Part shown: positions 7,950 through 15,418 of the stretch, in pieces
Layout of the letters: every line of letters begins with the position of its first letter
Position numbering within the stretch: the first letter of the stretch is position 1
Source: RUG12461 sp045661345
GTDB taxonomy: Bacteria; Bacillota; Clostridia; Lachnospirales; Lachnospiraceae
Length of the DNA: 64,000 nt
Direction: 5' to 3'
Assembly: GCA_045661345.1 (NCBI GenBank)
Contig: JAZRFM010000003.1
Location: 1 to 64,000, forward strand
The notes under the pieces: model-generated
Database searches by the model: none
Told to the model about the DNA's origin: nothing
What the model saw: the letters and a program-made list of their open reading frames with translations, nothing else
Position numbers and translations under genes: made by a program

Positions 7950-9062
7950 TTACTTCCCAAGAGCGAATTTCAACGGGGTCTTGCGGAGGAGAAAAGCAAA
8001 GAGCGTCAGAATCCCGACACTGCATGCGACTTCCACCATCACGCGAAGCCAGAACAACAGGCCCGTATCGGACTGGAGAATATGAAGCCGGAAGAAGATC
8101 CGCTCCATAAGCGGATAGCAGATGCCCTGATGGAGCAAAAAATACACAAGGGAGTATTTGCCGATGTATTTGACCGGCCGGAGGGGGTAGATCCCACTCA
8201 GCACAATCGTTGCAAAAATCCCGCAGAAAGCCGCCAAAAACATGAAGGGAAGAAAACCGTATTGATTGTAGTACATTTCAAGGCCCTGTCCCGCCACCAC
8301 CCAGTTCAGGAAGCAAAACAGACCGTTCCCAAGGAAAGCCAGAGTGAACAGCAAAACTCCCCATTTGCGGAGTCTGTAACTCTTGTCCTTGAAAAGCCAT
8401 TTGTCCAGCAGTTCGTACCGTTTCAGAAGCCAGCCTGCGTAGAAGAACGGGAGCGCCGTCAGCGCCGCATCCGCATTCCAGGGCAGCGCTTTCTGACCCA
8501 TGGCATACCAGACAAATCCCACCGCCGCGATGGCACACACCACCACCGCACGGATCCATTCCTTTTTCAGAAAGCGAACCAGCACGTAAAACAGGAAGCT
8601 CAAAACGAAAAGACATGCCAAGAACCAGAAGGTCCACATCCGCTTCTGTACGAGAAGGCCGAGGCCATCCCGCAGCAGGACGGAAACAGGGGGCTGCGCT
8701 CCCATCCGGCTCCAGTCAAAGGTGCCGCCGTAGCTGTCGATGCTGACCAGCTTCGTCCCCTGGAACATGGGCGCATACATCCAGCTGAGTCCGCCCTTTT
8801 CCACAAAGATATCCCAAAGGATCATGGGAACCGCCAGACAAAAATAGGGCACCAGCATGCCCGTGACCTTTCTCTTTACAAATGCCGCGAAACTCTCCCG
8901 TACCGAAAACAAATAGCCGGAGAGCAGAAAAAACAGCGGCAGATGAAAGGAATAGATCAAAGATCCCACCGGTGTCCATTCGCAAAGATGGGCAATCATG
9001 ACGAGGAGAATTCCATATCCCCTCGCCATGTCGATCCAGTCCGTTCTTTTCATTTCATTCAT
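7950..9062 (-). CDS. Membrane acyltransferase 3 family protein
   Basis: A 370-residue polytopic protein of about ten membrane helices. The N-terminus has the acyltransferase-3 signature: RTDWIDMARGYGILLVMIAH (with the catalytic-type His at the end of the first helix), then SFHLPLFFLLSGYLFS and an Arg/Lys pair before the third helix. Such enzymes move acetyl or other short acyl groups to sugars or lipids of the envelope; the substrate cannot be told. Its start overlaps the stop of the upstream hydrolase gene by four bases (ATGA), so the two are translationally coupled. Together they suggest removal and addition of acyl groups on a shared lipid or glycan, which is inference. Confidence 0.88.
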   Translation of the reverse strand: MNEMKRTDWIDMARGYGILLVMIAHLCEWTPVGSLIYSFHLPLFFLLSGYLFSVRESFAAFVKRKVTGMLVPYFCLAVPMILWDIFVEKGGLSWMYAPMFQGTKLVSIDSYGGTFDWSRMGAQPPVSVLLRDGLGLLVQKRMWTFWFLACLFVLSFLFYVLVRFLKKEWIRAVVVCAIAAVGFVWYAMGQKALPWNADAALTALPFFYAGWLLKRYELLDKWLFKDKSYRLRKWGVLLFTLAFLGNGLFCFLNWVVAGQGLEMYYNQYGFLPFMFLAAFCGIFATIVLSGIYPLRPVKYIGKYSLVYFLLHQGICYPLMERIFFRLHILQSDTGLLFWLRVMVEVACSVGILTLFAFLLRKTPLKFALGK

Positions 9063-9994
9063 GCGATCCGCACGTTCATCCAGGAAAGGATGTCCTTCCT
9101 CACCTTCTCTTTGTCCGTTTCATTCAGGATCTCATGACGATCGTTTTCATACAGCTGCCAGGTCACGTCTTCGATGCCGGCTTCCTGATAGAGATCATAC
9201 ACTTTCTTGACGCCGACCCCGAGATCCCCCACCGGGTCCTCCTGTCCGGAAACGATGAAGAGGGGAAGCTGCTTCGGGATCGCAGCGATCCCTTCCGCAC
9301 TGCAGGAAAACAGCACCGCTTCAAACAGCCCCATGTATGCGTTGTCTGTAAAAAGGAATGTGCATTTCGGATCCGCGTAGTATTTTTTGACAATCTCCGG
9401 ATCCTTTGTCAGCCAGCTGTTGTTCACATCCGAGCCGTCCAGGCTGTACTGCTTGTAAGGCTTGCTGTAGGAAAGCTGCTGCAGGAGTCTGCTCCTGTGA
9501 TGCCAGCCGAGGAACGCCGCCTGAAACTTCGCCACGCCCATGGCGACCTTCACCGTCCCCTCCGGCATAAAGCCGGTTCCCATGATGATGGCGCCGGTGA
9601 GCCCTGCTCCGTATTTTGCAAGATACTGCCGCAGGAGGTAGGAGCCCATGGAGTGCCCCAGCATAAAGTAGGGCTTCCCCTGCTCCTGGCAGGCGGTACG
9701 CAGCTGATGCATATCGGTAACCCAAATCTTGCTCGGCTCCTCTCCGACGTATCCCCAGTCTTCTTTGCTGACGATGGACTCCCCGTGTCCGACGTGGTCA
9801 TGACCGACGATGAGGTACCCTTCCCCGGTGAGGTACTCCGCAAATCCCTCATAGCGTTCGATGTATTCCACCATGCCATGGGTGATCTGCAGAATCGCCC
9901 GGTAGTCTCCGCCCTCCGGCGTCCATTTCACGGCATGGATCGGTGTACGTCCGTCTGCGGAAGGAAATGTAAAAACCTCTTTCACTGCTCCCAT
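9059..9994 (-). CDS. Alpha/beta hydrolase, lysophospholipase/monoacylglycerol-lipase type
   Basis: A 311-residue serine hydrolase of the 'serine aminopeptidase S33' (Hydrolase_4) group. Visible features are ITHGMVEYIERY (oxyanion region), GHDHVGHGES, the nucleophile elbow GHSMGS with Ser near residue 115, PLFIVSGQEDPVGD with the acid Asp, and NDRHEILNE with the catalytic His near the end. There is no signal peptide, so it acts in the cytoplasm or at the inner membrane face. It is the first gene of a two-gene operon with an acyltransferase. Likely substrates are lysophospholipids or monoacylglycerols. Confidence 0.9.
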   Translation of the reverse strand: MGAVKEVFTFPSADGRTPIHAVKWTPEGGDYRAILQITHGMVEYIERYEGFAEYLTGEGYLIVGHDHVGHGESIVSKEDWGYVGEEPSKIWVTDMHQLRTACQEQGKPYFMLGHSMGSYLLRQYLAKYGAGLTGAIIMGTGFMPEGTVKVAMGVAKFQAAFLGWHHRSRLLQQLSYSKPYKQYSLDGSDVNNSWLTKDPEIVKKYYADPKCTFLFTDNAYMGLFEAVLFSCSAEGIAAIPKQLPLFIVSGQEDPVGDLGVGVKKVYDLYQEAGIEDVTWQLYENDRHEILNETDKEKVRKDILSWMNVRIA

Positions 9995-10029
9995 CTTTCT
10001 TCTCCCCTCTTTTTCAGTGTGTCACTTGT

Positions 10030-11061
10030 TTATAGTTCTTTGTCCCGGATGGTCGATTCTGCCCCATCAGCCTGAGTTTGACTACAGGCGGAAAAGGAGA
10101 TTCTGCTCAATACTTCCGTAAACTCAGTCTCCGCATGTTCAGATGCTTTCTGTTCATCCATGAAGTTGGCGCCGAGGGATTCCATCTCATCCAGAATTTC
10201 GGTTTGCTTTTCATGGATCTTTTTGATTTTTTTCTTCAGGGAGGATGCCAGATCCTTCAGCGAGGGCAGCTGTTTTGCGCTCTCTCCTTTGATCCCGACG
10301 GGCTTCAGCTTCCGGATCCGCTCCTCATGGTTTGTCAATGTCCGGTAGCAGGCTTTGTTCATATCCGTCTGCAAAACATTCATCTTTTCCACGGCCGCAT
10401 CAAACGCATCCATCCTCGCGTGCAGGCTCTGCAGCTTCCCTGTCAGCTCCTGCAAAAGGCGCTCTTCCTTTTCGGATTCGATCCGGATGTCCTCTGCGGT
10501 CTGGACAAATTTCGAAGCGGATTCCCCCATGCGCCCCGCATCAATAGCCGCCGTCAAAGACATCACGCTTACATTCCTGAAAAACGAAGACAGACCTTTG
10601 GTCTCCTCCTGCAGGGCAGTCAGTTCATCGCGGATATCCTTCGCTCCCGCAGCAAGCTCCTTCGCCGGCGCAGAAAAGTGCTTGTTCTGTTCCACCAGCT
10701 CCGTGAGATCCTTTCCGGTCTCATCCATCGCCCCGTGCAAAGCCCTGATCCCGTCGCGGAAACCACTTACTTCCTTCTCCAGTGCGGTCAGCTCCTTTTC
10801 CAGGTCTGCCGCTTCCCGGTCTCCGTCATTGGCCAGCTCGTCACCGGCATGCACATAGTCGACCACCTTTGTCAGGGATCGATCCATGCCGCTCCGGTCA
10901 TCCGTCAGCTTCTCAAAGTATTCCTTTCCGTTTTCCTTCAGCCTGGCCAGCTCCGAAAACAGTCTCTCATACTCCGCGATCTGCTCTGTCTTTTCCTGAA
11001 TCTCTTCGGCCATGCCCTTGACCGACCCCAGATTCAGGCTCCCTACATTGACACCAAACAT
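10030..11061 (-). CDS. Soluble, degenerate methyl-accepting chemotaxis-like protein
   Basis: A 343-residue coiled-coil protein without membrane helices or a recognised sensor domain. Near residues 165-200 it has a clear but worn version of the chemoreceptor hairpin tip: FFRNVSVMSLTAAIDAGR then MGESASKFVQTAEDIR, against the usual 'I..QTNLLALNAAIEAARAGE.GRGFAVVA.EIR'. The LALNAAIEAAR core is altered, so binding of CheA/CheW is doubtful. The start has GGAGGA ahead of the ATG. It stands alone, with a possible promoter in the gap after the Xre operon. No che gene is in the window. It may be a relict or a repurposed scaffold. Confidence 0.75.
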   Translation of the reverse strand: MFGVNVGSLNLGSVKGMAEEIQEKTEQIAEYERLFSELARLKENGKEYFEKLTDDRSGMDRSLTKVVDYVHAGDELANDGDREAADLEKELTALEKEVSGFRDGIRALHGAMDETGKDLTELVEQNKHFSAPAKELAAGAKDIRDELTALQEETKGLSSFFRNVSVMSLTAAIDAGRMGESASKFVQTAEDIRIESEKEERLLQELTGKLQSLHARMDAFDAAVEKMNVLQTDMNKACYRTLTNHEERIRKLKPVGIKGESAKQLPSLKDLASSLKKKIKKIHEKQTEILDEMESLGANFMDEQKASEHAETEFTEVLSRISFSACSQTQADGAESTIRDKEL

Positions 11062-11095
11062 CTCTTCCTCCGCGTCATGATCATCCTCTTCTTAT

Positions 11096-11122
11096 TGTAT
11101 CACTTTTTCCGCGGATTCAAAG
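11096..11122 (-). promoter_or_regulatory. Possible promoter of the chemoreceptor-like gene
   Basis: Reading the minus strand, TTGAAT (11117-11122) is followed after 15 bases by TACAAT (11096-11101), about 35 bases ahead of the start. The -10 is good, the spacing short; a TTTGAA register gives 16. Confidence 0.35.
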
Positions 11123-11124
11123 TG

Positions 11125-11406
11125 TTATACCACATGAATCTGGATCCGGGTCAAAAAAGGGTGACCCAATGCATCCAGTACGCGCCTCGCCCTGCTGTAC
11201 TGACTGCGGTGTGTCCTCACCGTGCAGATCTCCTCCTTTTCGTGGCGAAAGGCTCTCTGAAAAAGGGAGCGCTTCTCCCAGGTCTGTGTAAACGGGATCC
11301 CACGCTCCACAAAGGTTTCCATCAGAATGCGCCCTGTCCGCTTATCCGTCAGCGTACAGAGCACAACATCCCGGTCATTGACCTCCCGAATGGATTTTGC
11401 TGCCAT
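11125..11406 (-). CDS. Unknown 93-residue basic protein paired with an Xre regulator
   Basis: The start is taken as the ATG at 11404-11406, which has a GGGGGG ribosome site five bases upstream; a longer frame from 11451 would overlap the previous gene. The protein is small and basic (beginning MAAKSIREVNDRDVVL), with a strand-rich N-terminal half (VVLCTLTDKRTGRILMETFV) and an Arg/His-rich centre. I do not recognise the family. It follows the Xre gene by eight bases. The arrangement resembles toxin-antitoxin or regulator-target pairs, but no RelE, HigB or Doc signature is visible, so a toxin role is only a guess. Confidence 0.6.
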   Translation of the reverse strand: MAAKSIREVNDRDVVLCTLTDKRTGRILMETFVERGIPFTQTWEKRSLFQRAFRHEKEEICTVRTHRSQYSRARRVLDALGHPFLTRIQIHVV

Positions 11407-11414
11407 ATACCCCC

Positions 11415-11657
11415 CTACCTGATCAACAACGACACTGTCTTCCCCAGACACTCAAAGGTCCTGATCAGAAAGTCCAGGCTCGGGTTGTATCTGCCGCTCT
11501 CCAGACGGGAGATATTGGACTTCTGCGTCCCCATCAGGGCAGCCAGTTCCTGCTGCGTCATCTCCTGCTGCTGGCGGATCCGTTTCAACTCGCGTACCAC
11601 TTCCTGCCGGCTCTTTAACCCGTTTTTACTTGGTGTCTGTTGTCTCCCTTTTCCCAT
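11415..11657 (-). CDS. Xre-family helix-turn-helix regulator
   Basis: An 80-residue protein that is nearly all one lambda-repressor-type HTH: RIRQQQEMTQQELAALMG, then TQKSNISRLESGRYNPSLDF (recognition helix and following turn). The size and the ending LGKTVSLLI match HigA/antitoxin-like and small Xre repressors. It has an ideal AAGGAGG site and a promoter whose spacer contains an inverted repeat, so it probably represses itself and the 93-residue gene behind it. Confidence 0.88.
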   Translation of the reverse strand: MGKGRQQTPSKNGLKSRQEVVRELKRIRQQQEMTQQELAALMGTQKSNISRLESGRYNPSLDFLIRTFECLGKTVSLLIR

Positions 11658-11674
11658 ATTCTTCTCCTCCTTTC

Positions 11675-11703
11675 ATGTTATCTTATATGATAACCTCTGT
11701 CAA
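11675..11703 (-). promoter_or_regulatory. Promoter with embedded operator for the Xre operon
   Basis: On the minus strand TTGACA (11698-11703), a 17-base spacer and TAACAT (11675-11680). A perfect inverted repeat, TTATC-N6-GATAA (11678-11693), fills the end of the spacer and overlaps the -10, where a dimeric HTH repressor would block transcription. Confidence 0.65.
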
Positions 11704-11747
11704 CAAAAAAACACGGAAAACAACCTTTTGCAGGCAGTTTTCCGTGT
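11704..11747 (-). terminator. Intrinsic terminator of the one-helix membrane protein gene
   Basis: An 11-base-pair stem (11711-11721 with 11737-11747) followed on the minus strand by seven T, seven bases after the stop codon of the gene at 11754. Confidence 0.85.
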
Positions 11748-11753
11748 ATCTTT

Positions 11754-12407
11754 TCAGCGGAACGGATTCAGGTTTTTCAGTCCCTCCGCAAAATCACCCA
11801 GCTGCTTCACGGCATCCGTGATCCCCGTGGTCGCGTCGGAGATCGCCGTGGTGGCTTTTGCGATGTCTCCGGTGATCGTATCCATATTACCCAGCATACT
11901 GTTGAACGCATCCAGATTCAGCGCGTCGATCTCACGGCTGATCTGATGAATCAGATCCTCGATGGATCCCACCATGCCCATTGCCTGATCCAGCTGTTCG
12001 ATGGCGTGTCCGGCATATTGCAGCAGGACATTGGTCGCATAGACCCCGCAGATGACGGCGATCACAATAAAGATCGCGATGACTACCGCGCAAATCGTAC
12101 GCACCAGCCCCTGCTTGGTCTGTTTCTTCAGGAGGTCTCTCGTTTCCTGCAGGACGGAAAGTGCCGTCTCCTGCTGCTCCGGCGGGATATCCGGTGCTGC
12201 CGTCCGGGAAGTCTCCCCCTGTGTCCAGGTCTGCTGCGTCGTGACATCCCTTGCCGTGGTCTCGATCACTTCCGCCTTCTCTCTGTTTTCATTTTTCACG
12301 TCAGCATAATCATCTGCCTCTGTGCGTTCCGCCGTTTGTCCTGCCGGCTGTTCCGTGTCCGGCTGCGGGCTTTGGCCCATCACCTGTTCCTGATTTTCCT
12401 GCTCCAT
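11754..12407 (-). CDS. Single-pass membrane protein with coiled-coil tail
   Basis: A 217-residue protein. The first 100 residues are acidic, Gln/Glu/Thr-rich and probably disordered and cytoplasmic. One membrane helix follows at about 103-127 (TICAVVIAIFIVIAVICGVY). The C-terminal 90 residues carry heptad-like repeats with many Asp, Ile and Thr (ITGDIAKATTAISDATTGITDAV), as in DUF948-like or chemoreceptor-linker coiled coils. No enzyme motif is seen. It is monocistronic, divergent from the EAL-domain gene, with its own terminator. Function unknown. Confidence 0.65.
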   Translation of the reverse strand: MEQENQEQVMGQSPQPDTEQPAGQTAERTEADDYADVKNENREKAEVIETTARDVTTQQTWTQGETSRTAAPDIPPEQQETALSVLQETRDLLKKQTKQGLVRTICAVVIAIFIVIAVICGVYATNVLLQYAGHAIEQLDQAMGMVGSIEDLIHQISREIDALNLDAFNSMLGNMDTITGDIAKATTAISDATTGITDAVKQLGDFAEGLKNLNPFR

Positions 12408-12424
12408 CTTTTCCCTTTCTGCGG

Positions 12425-12453
12425 TTGAAACATTATAACAGCCATGTTAAAAT
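12425..12453 (+). promoter_or_regulatory. Promoter of the EAL-domain gene
   Basis: TTGAAA (12425-12430), 17 bases, TAAAAT (12448-12453). It would give a leader of about 120 bases before the ATG at 12579. Confidence 0.65.
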
Positions 12454-12468
12454 TGTGTTAATAGTATC

Positions 12469-12567
12469 GGTACCCGCGTCATCGTGTAGTCGAAGTATTT
12501 GATGACAAGCGTACCAGTTTTTTCACTGCAAACCATTATGACATCAAAAGGTCATAACTGCAAGACC
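12469..12567 (+). other. Structured 5' leader of the EAL-domain gene
   Basis: Two hairpins can be drawn: an imperfect 15-base-pair one (arms at 12469-12483 and 12501-12515) and a perfect seven-base-pair one (TTATGAC 12536-12542 with GTCATAA 12551-12557). The second is flanked by GCAAACC and GCAAGACC. It ends just before the ATG, where the ribosome site is weak. Confidence 0.35.
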
Positions 12568-12578
12568 GGATTCAAAAG

Positions 12579-14708
12579 ATGACAGAGGAACGTTTGATCA
12601 AACAAGAATACGATTCCGTTACAGGACTTCATACATTGACGGGGTTCTTTTCTTTCCTGCGCAGTCTTCCTGACACGCAGGACAAGTCCGGCACGGTCAT
12701 TTTCCTGGATATCCTGAATTTCAAAGACTTCAATCAGCGCTACGGCTTTGCCGCCGGCGATGATCTTTTGCGCGGCATCGCCCACGAGATCACAAGACTT
12801 TTCCCGGAATGCGGCGCCTGTCGTTCCAACGCCGATCACTTTATCCTTCACATTCACTCCGAAAGCAAAGAAAATGTGGAGCGCCTTCTTGACCAGCTGC
12901 AGGAAGCCATCCGCCGTTATGAGCGCGGGATGCATATCACGTTAAAAGCCGGCATCTATTTCAGTGACGGGACAGAGCCGGATCCCTCCTTCGCAACCGA
13001 TTACGCAAAGATCGCCTGCGATCATGCAAAGCAGGTATTTGATCAGGATTTCTATGTATACGATCAGGAGCTTGCCAAGAAAGCCGCCTTTCATCAATAT
13101 GTCATGGCAGGCTTTACGGAAGCCCTCGAGAAGGGCTATATCAAAACCTATTACCAGCGGGAGGTTCGTTCTCTCACCGGTCAGATCTGCGGTTATGAAG
13201 CACTTGCCAGATGGGAAGACCCGGAATACGGCATGATCTCTCCCGGTGTGTTTGTCACGGTTCTGGAGGATGCGCATCTCATCCACAAGCTGGATCTGTA
13301 CATGGTGGAAAATGTCTGCCGGGACATCCGCCTCGTTCTGAATATGGGATGGGAAGCCCAGCCGGTTTCCGTCAACCTGTCGCGACTGGATTTCATGCTT
13401 TGCGATATCTTCGAGGAGGTGCAAAGGATCCGCCTGCAATACGACCTTTCTCCCTCCATGCTCAATATCGAGATTACCGAAAGCGCGCTTGCCTCCGATA
13501 CCGAGGCTCTGGATCATGCCATGGAGCTCTTTCGGGAGGCCGGCTACAAGATCTGGATGGACGATTTCGGCGCCGGCTACAGCTCCTTAAACAATCTGAA
13601 ATCTTATCAATTTGACGTGCTGAAGATCGATATGAATTTCCTGCACGAATTTGAGACCAATCCACGTTCCCATGTCATTCTCGCCTCCATCGTCAATATG
13701 GCGAAGGAGCTCGGCATGCATACACTTGCGGAGGGCGTGGAGACCCAGGAGCAATATGATTTTCTGCGAAACATCGGCTGTGAGAAGCTGCAGGGGTTTT
13801 TGATCGGCAAGCCTGTCCCCTTCCGGCAGGAATTCCGGAATAACAGCCTCGTCAATCAGGGAACGGAGATCTCTGACCGCGCCGGCAATCACCCGGAGCC
13901 CAGCGGGATGCACTCCTACTACGACAGGGTCGGTGAAGTGAACGTGCTCGGCAATATGCCCCTCCGCAACCGCAAGAGTACCGCAGAGAGTCTGCTTGCG
14001 ATTTCCATCGTCGAGCTGATAGACGATGAGATCTGCTTTATCTACGGCAACGAGGCCTATATCCGGTTCTTAAACGAACTGAACATCGCCGATCTTTCCG
14101 CGCTGAATAAACGGGCCGCTCTGGAGGGTGTGCAGGAAAACGAAGTCTTCCGGCGGCTGGCCGCAAAAGCAGAGGCTTCCAAAAAGATCGAGACCTCGGA
14201 TGTGGTGATCAACGGTTACGTTTGCTCCATGGAGCTGGAGTTCCTTTCCCGCACGGGCAATCGCGCCTCCTTTGTCATGCTCTCCCAGAACCTCAGCAAA
14301 AATGCAGCGGCGCATCAGGCAAAGGATCTGCAGGAGGTTTCCCGTTATGTACTGCAGCTGTTTTTCCGCGTGGATCTGTTCGACGAAAACGGCACCGTGG
14401 AAAATCTCTACATCAGTTCCGGTCAGGAACGGATCACCAACGAGGAAACGCGGTCCGACCTTGCCGTCAAGCTTTATGCGGAACGCTACATCCGCCGCGA
14501 GGATCGCGCCCGGTTCCTGCGCTTCTATGATATGTCCACCATTCTGGAACGTGTCAAAAGCAGCGGCAACGACTACATCACGGAAATGTTCCACGCCAAC
14601 GGGATTGACCATCACTCTATTATGCAGCTGTATTCCATCGTCCCCTTCCAGTATGAAGGACACTGGAAAGCGCTTTCCTGCTGCCGTTTGTTGGGCGAGA
14701 TGTGGTGA
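12579..14708 (+). CDS. c-di-GMP phosphodiesterase: degenerate GGDEF + EAL + C-terminal PAS-like region
   Basis: A 709-residue cytoplasmic protein. Residues about 10-155 are a GGDEF-type domain in which the signature is replaced by RSNADHF, so it should not make c-di-GMP and may sense GTP or only dimerise. Residues about 170-420 are an EAL domain with key elements intact: GYEALARW (Glu near 207), PVSVNLSRLDF, IEITESAL, WMDDFGAGYSSL, VLKIDMNFL, HTLAEGVETQEQ and LQGFLIGKP. It should therefore cleave c-di-GMP. Residues 450-709 hold one or two PAS-like folds of unclear ligand. It is followed 12 bases later by an SGNH hydrolase. The start codon has a weak ribosome site, so leader control is possible. 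Confidence 0.9.
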   Translation: MTEERLIKQEYDSVTGLHTLTGFFSFLRSLPDTQDKSGTVIFLDILNFKDFNQRYGFAAGDDLLRGIAHEITRLFPECGACRSNADHFILHIHSESKENVERLLDQLQEAIRRYERGMHITLKAGIYFSDGTEPDPSFATDYAKIACDHAKQVFDQDFYVYDQELAKKAAFHQYVMAGFTEALEKGYIKTYYQREVRSLTGQICGYEALARWEDPEYGMISPGVFVTVLEDAHLIHKLDLYMVENVCRDIRLVLNMGWEAQPVSVNLSRLDFMLCDIFEEVQRIRLQYDLSPSMLNIEITESALASDTEALDHAMELFREAGYKIWMDDFGAGYSSLNNLKSYQFDVLKIDMNFLHEFETNPRSHVILASIVNMAKELGMHTLAEGVETQEQYDFLRNIGCEKLQGFLIGKPVPFRQEFRNNSLVNQGTEISDRAGNHPEPSGMHSYYDRVGEVNVLGNMPLRNRKSTAESLLAISIVELIDDEICFIYGNEAYIRFLNELNIADLSALNKRAALEGVQENEVFRRLAAKAEASKKIETSDVVINGYVCSMELEFLSRTGNRASFVMLSQNLSKNAAAHQAKDLQEVSRYVLQLFFRVDLFDENGTVENLYISSGQERITNEETRSDLAVKLYAERYIRREDRARFLRFYDMSTILERVKSSGNDYITEMFHANGIDHHSIMQLYSIVPFQYEGHWKALSCCRLLGEMW

Positions 14709-14720
14709 TGGGTGAATTTT

Positions 14721-15410
14721 ATGGATAAGTCTGCAAAAGATGTGATCGGATATTTTATCAATGTGGTCGTGCATCCCCGTACGCCAAAACCGGCGCCCGG
14801 GAAGCGGCTGATCGCCTGTGTCGGAGACAGTCTGACCTACGGCGCCGGCGTACGCCTTACCAGAGGCCGCGACTCCTACCCGGCCAGACTGGGTGCTCTT
14901 CTCGGTCAGGAGTGGCAGGTCTTGAATTACGGTCTTTCCTGGCGCACACTGCAGGACAACGGGGATCTTCCCTATCGGTCGGATCCTTTCTACGATATCA
15001 GCCTTCACTGCGGTGCAGAGATCTTTTTGCTGATGCTCGGTTCCAACGACGTCAAGACCTTTAACTGGGACGAGGACAACTATCGGCGGGAGCTTTTGGC
15101 ATTTGCGCAAACCTACCGCTCTCTTCCCCAGCATCCCATGGTGATCCTGATGCAGCCCACCATCGTCTGGACAGACAAGCACCAGAATCCGCCCTACCGG
15201 ATGGATGTGTCCGTCGTCGGGAATGAATTGCATGAGATCATTGCGGAGGTGGGAAAAGAAACGGGGTGTCCGGTTCTGGATCTTTACCGTCTCTCAAAAG
15301 CGCATCCGGACTGGTTCGCAGACCCCGCACATCCCAATCAAAAGGGCAACATCATGATTGCCCACTATATCTACAGCGCCCTGATCGATCTGGCGCTCCT
15401 CTCCCGATAG
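14721..15410 (+). CDS. SGNH/GDSL-family hydrolase
   Basis: A 229-residue serine hydrolase without signal peptide. Block I is CVGDSLTYGAG (nucleophile Ser), block III is LMLGSNDVK (Gly/Asn of the oxyanion hole), and block V is ADPAHPNQKG (Asp-x2-His). Such enzymes deacylate sugars, lipids or esters; the substrate is not evident. The ATG at 14721 is preferred because GGGTGA lies five bases upstream; a GTG at 14712 is possible. It forms an operon with the EAL gene and ends eight bases from a convergent gene, leaving no space for a separate terminator. Confidence 0.88.
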   Translation: MDKSAKDVIGYFINVVVHPRTPKPAPGKRLIACVGDSLTYGAGVRLTRGRDSYPARLGALLGQEWQVLNYGLSWRTLQDNGDLPYRSDPFYDISLHCGAEIFLLMLGSNDVKTFNWDEDNYRRELLAFAQTYRSLPQHPMVILMQPTIVWTDKHQNPPYRMDVSVVGNELHEIIAEVGKETGCPVLDLYRLSKAHPDWFADPAHPNQKGNIMIAHYIYSALIDLALLSR

Positions 15411-15418
15411 AAAACGGA

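Noticed and set aside
10078..11946. Open frame of 622 codons on plus opposite the chemoreceptor-like and Xre genes
   Set aside because: Antisense to four supported genes, with Leu/Phe/His-rich composition and no ribosome site.
12519..12567. GEMM-I c-di-GMP riboswitch
   Set aside because: Only short flanking similarity (GCAAACC, GCAAGACC); the tetraloop, receptor and P1 helix cannot be drawn. Kept as an open finding, not as a riboswitch call.
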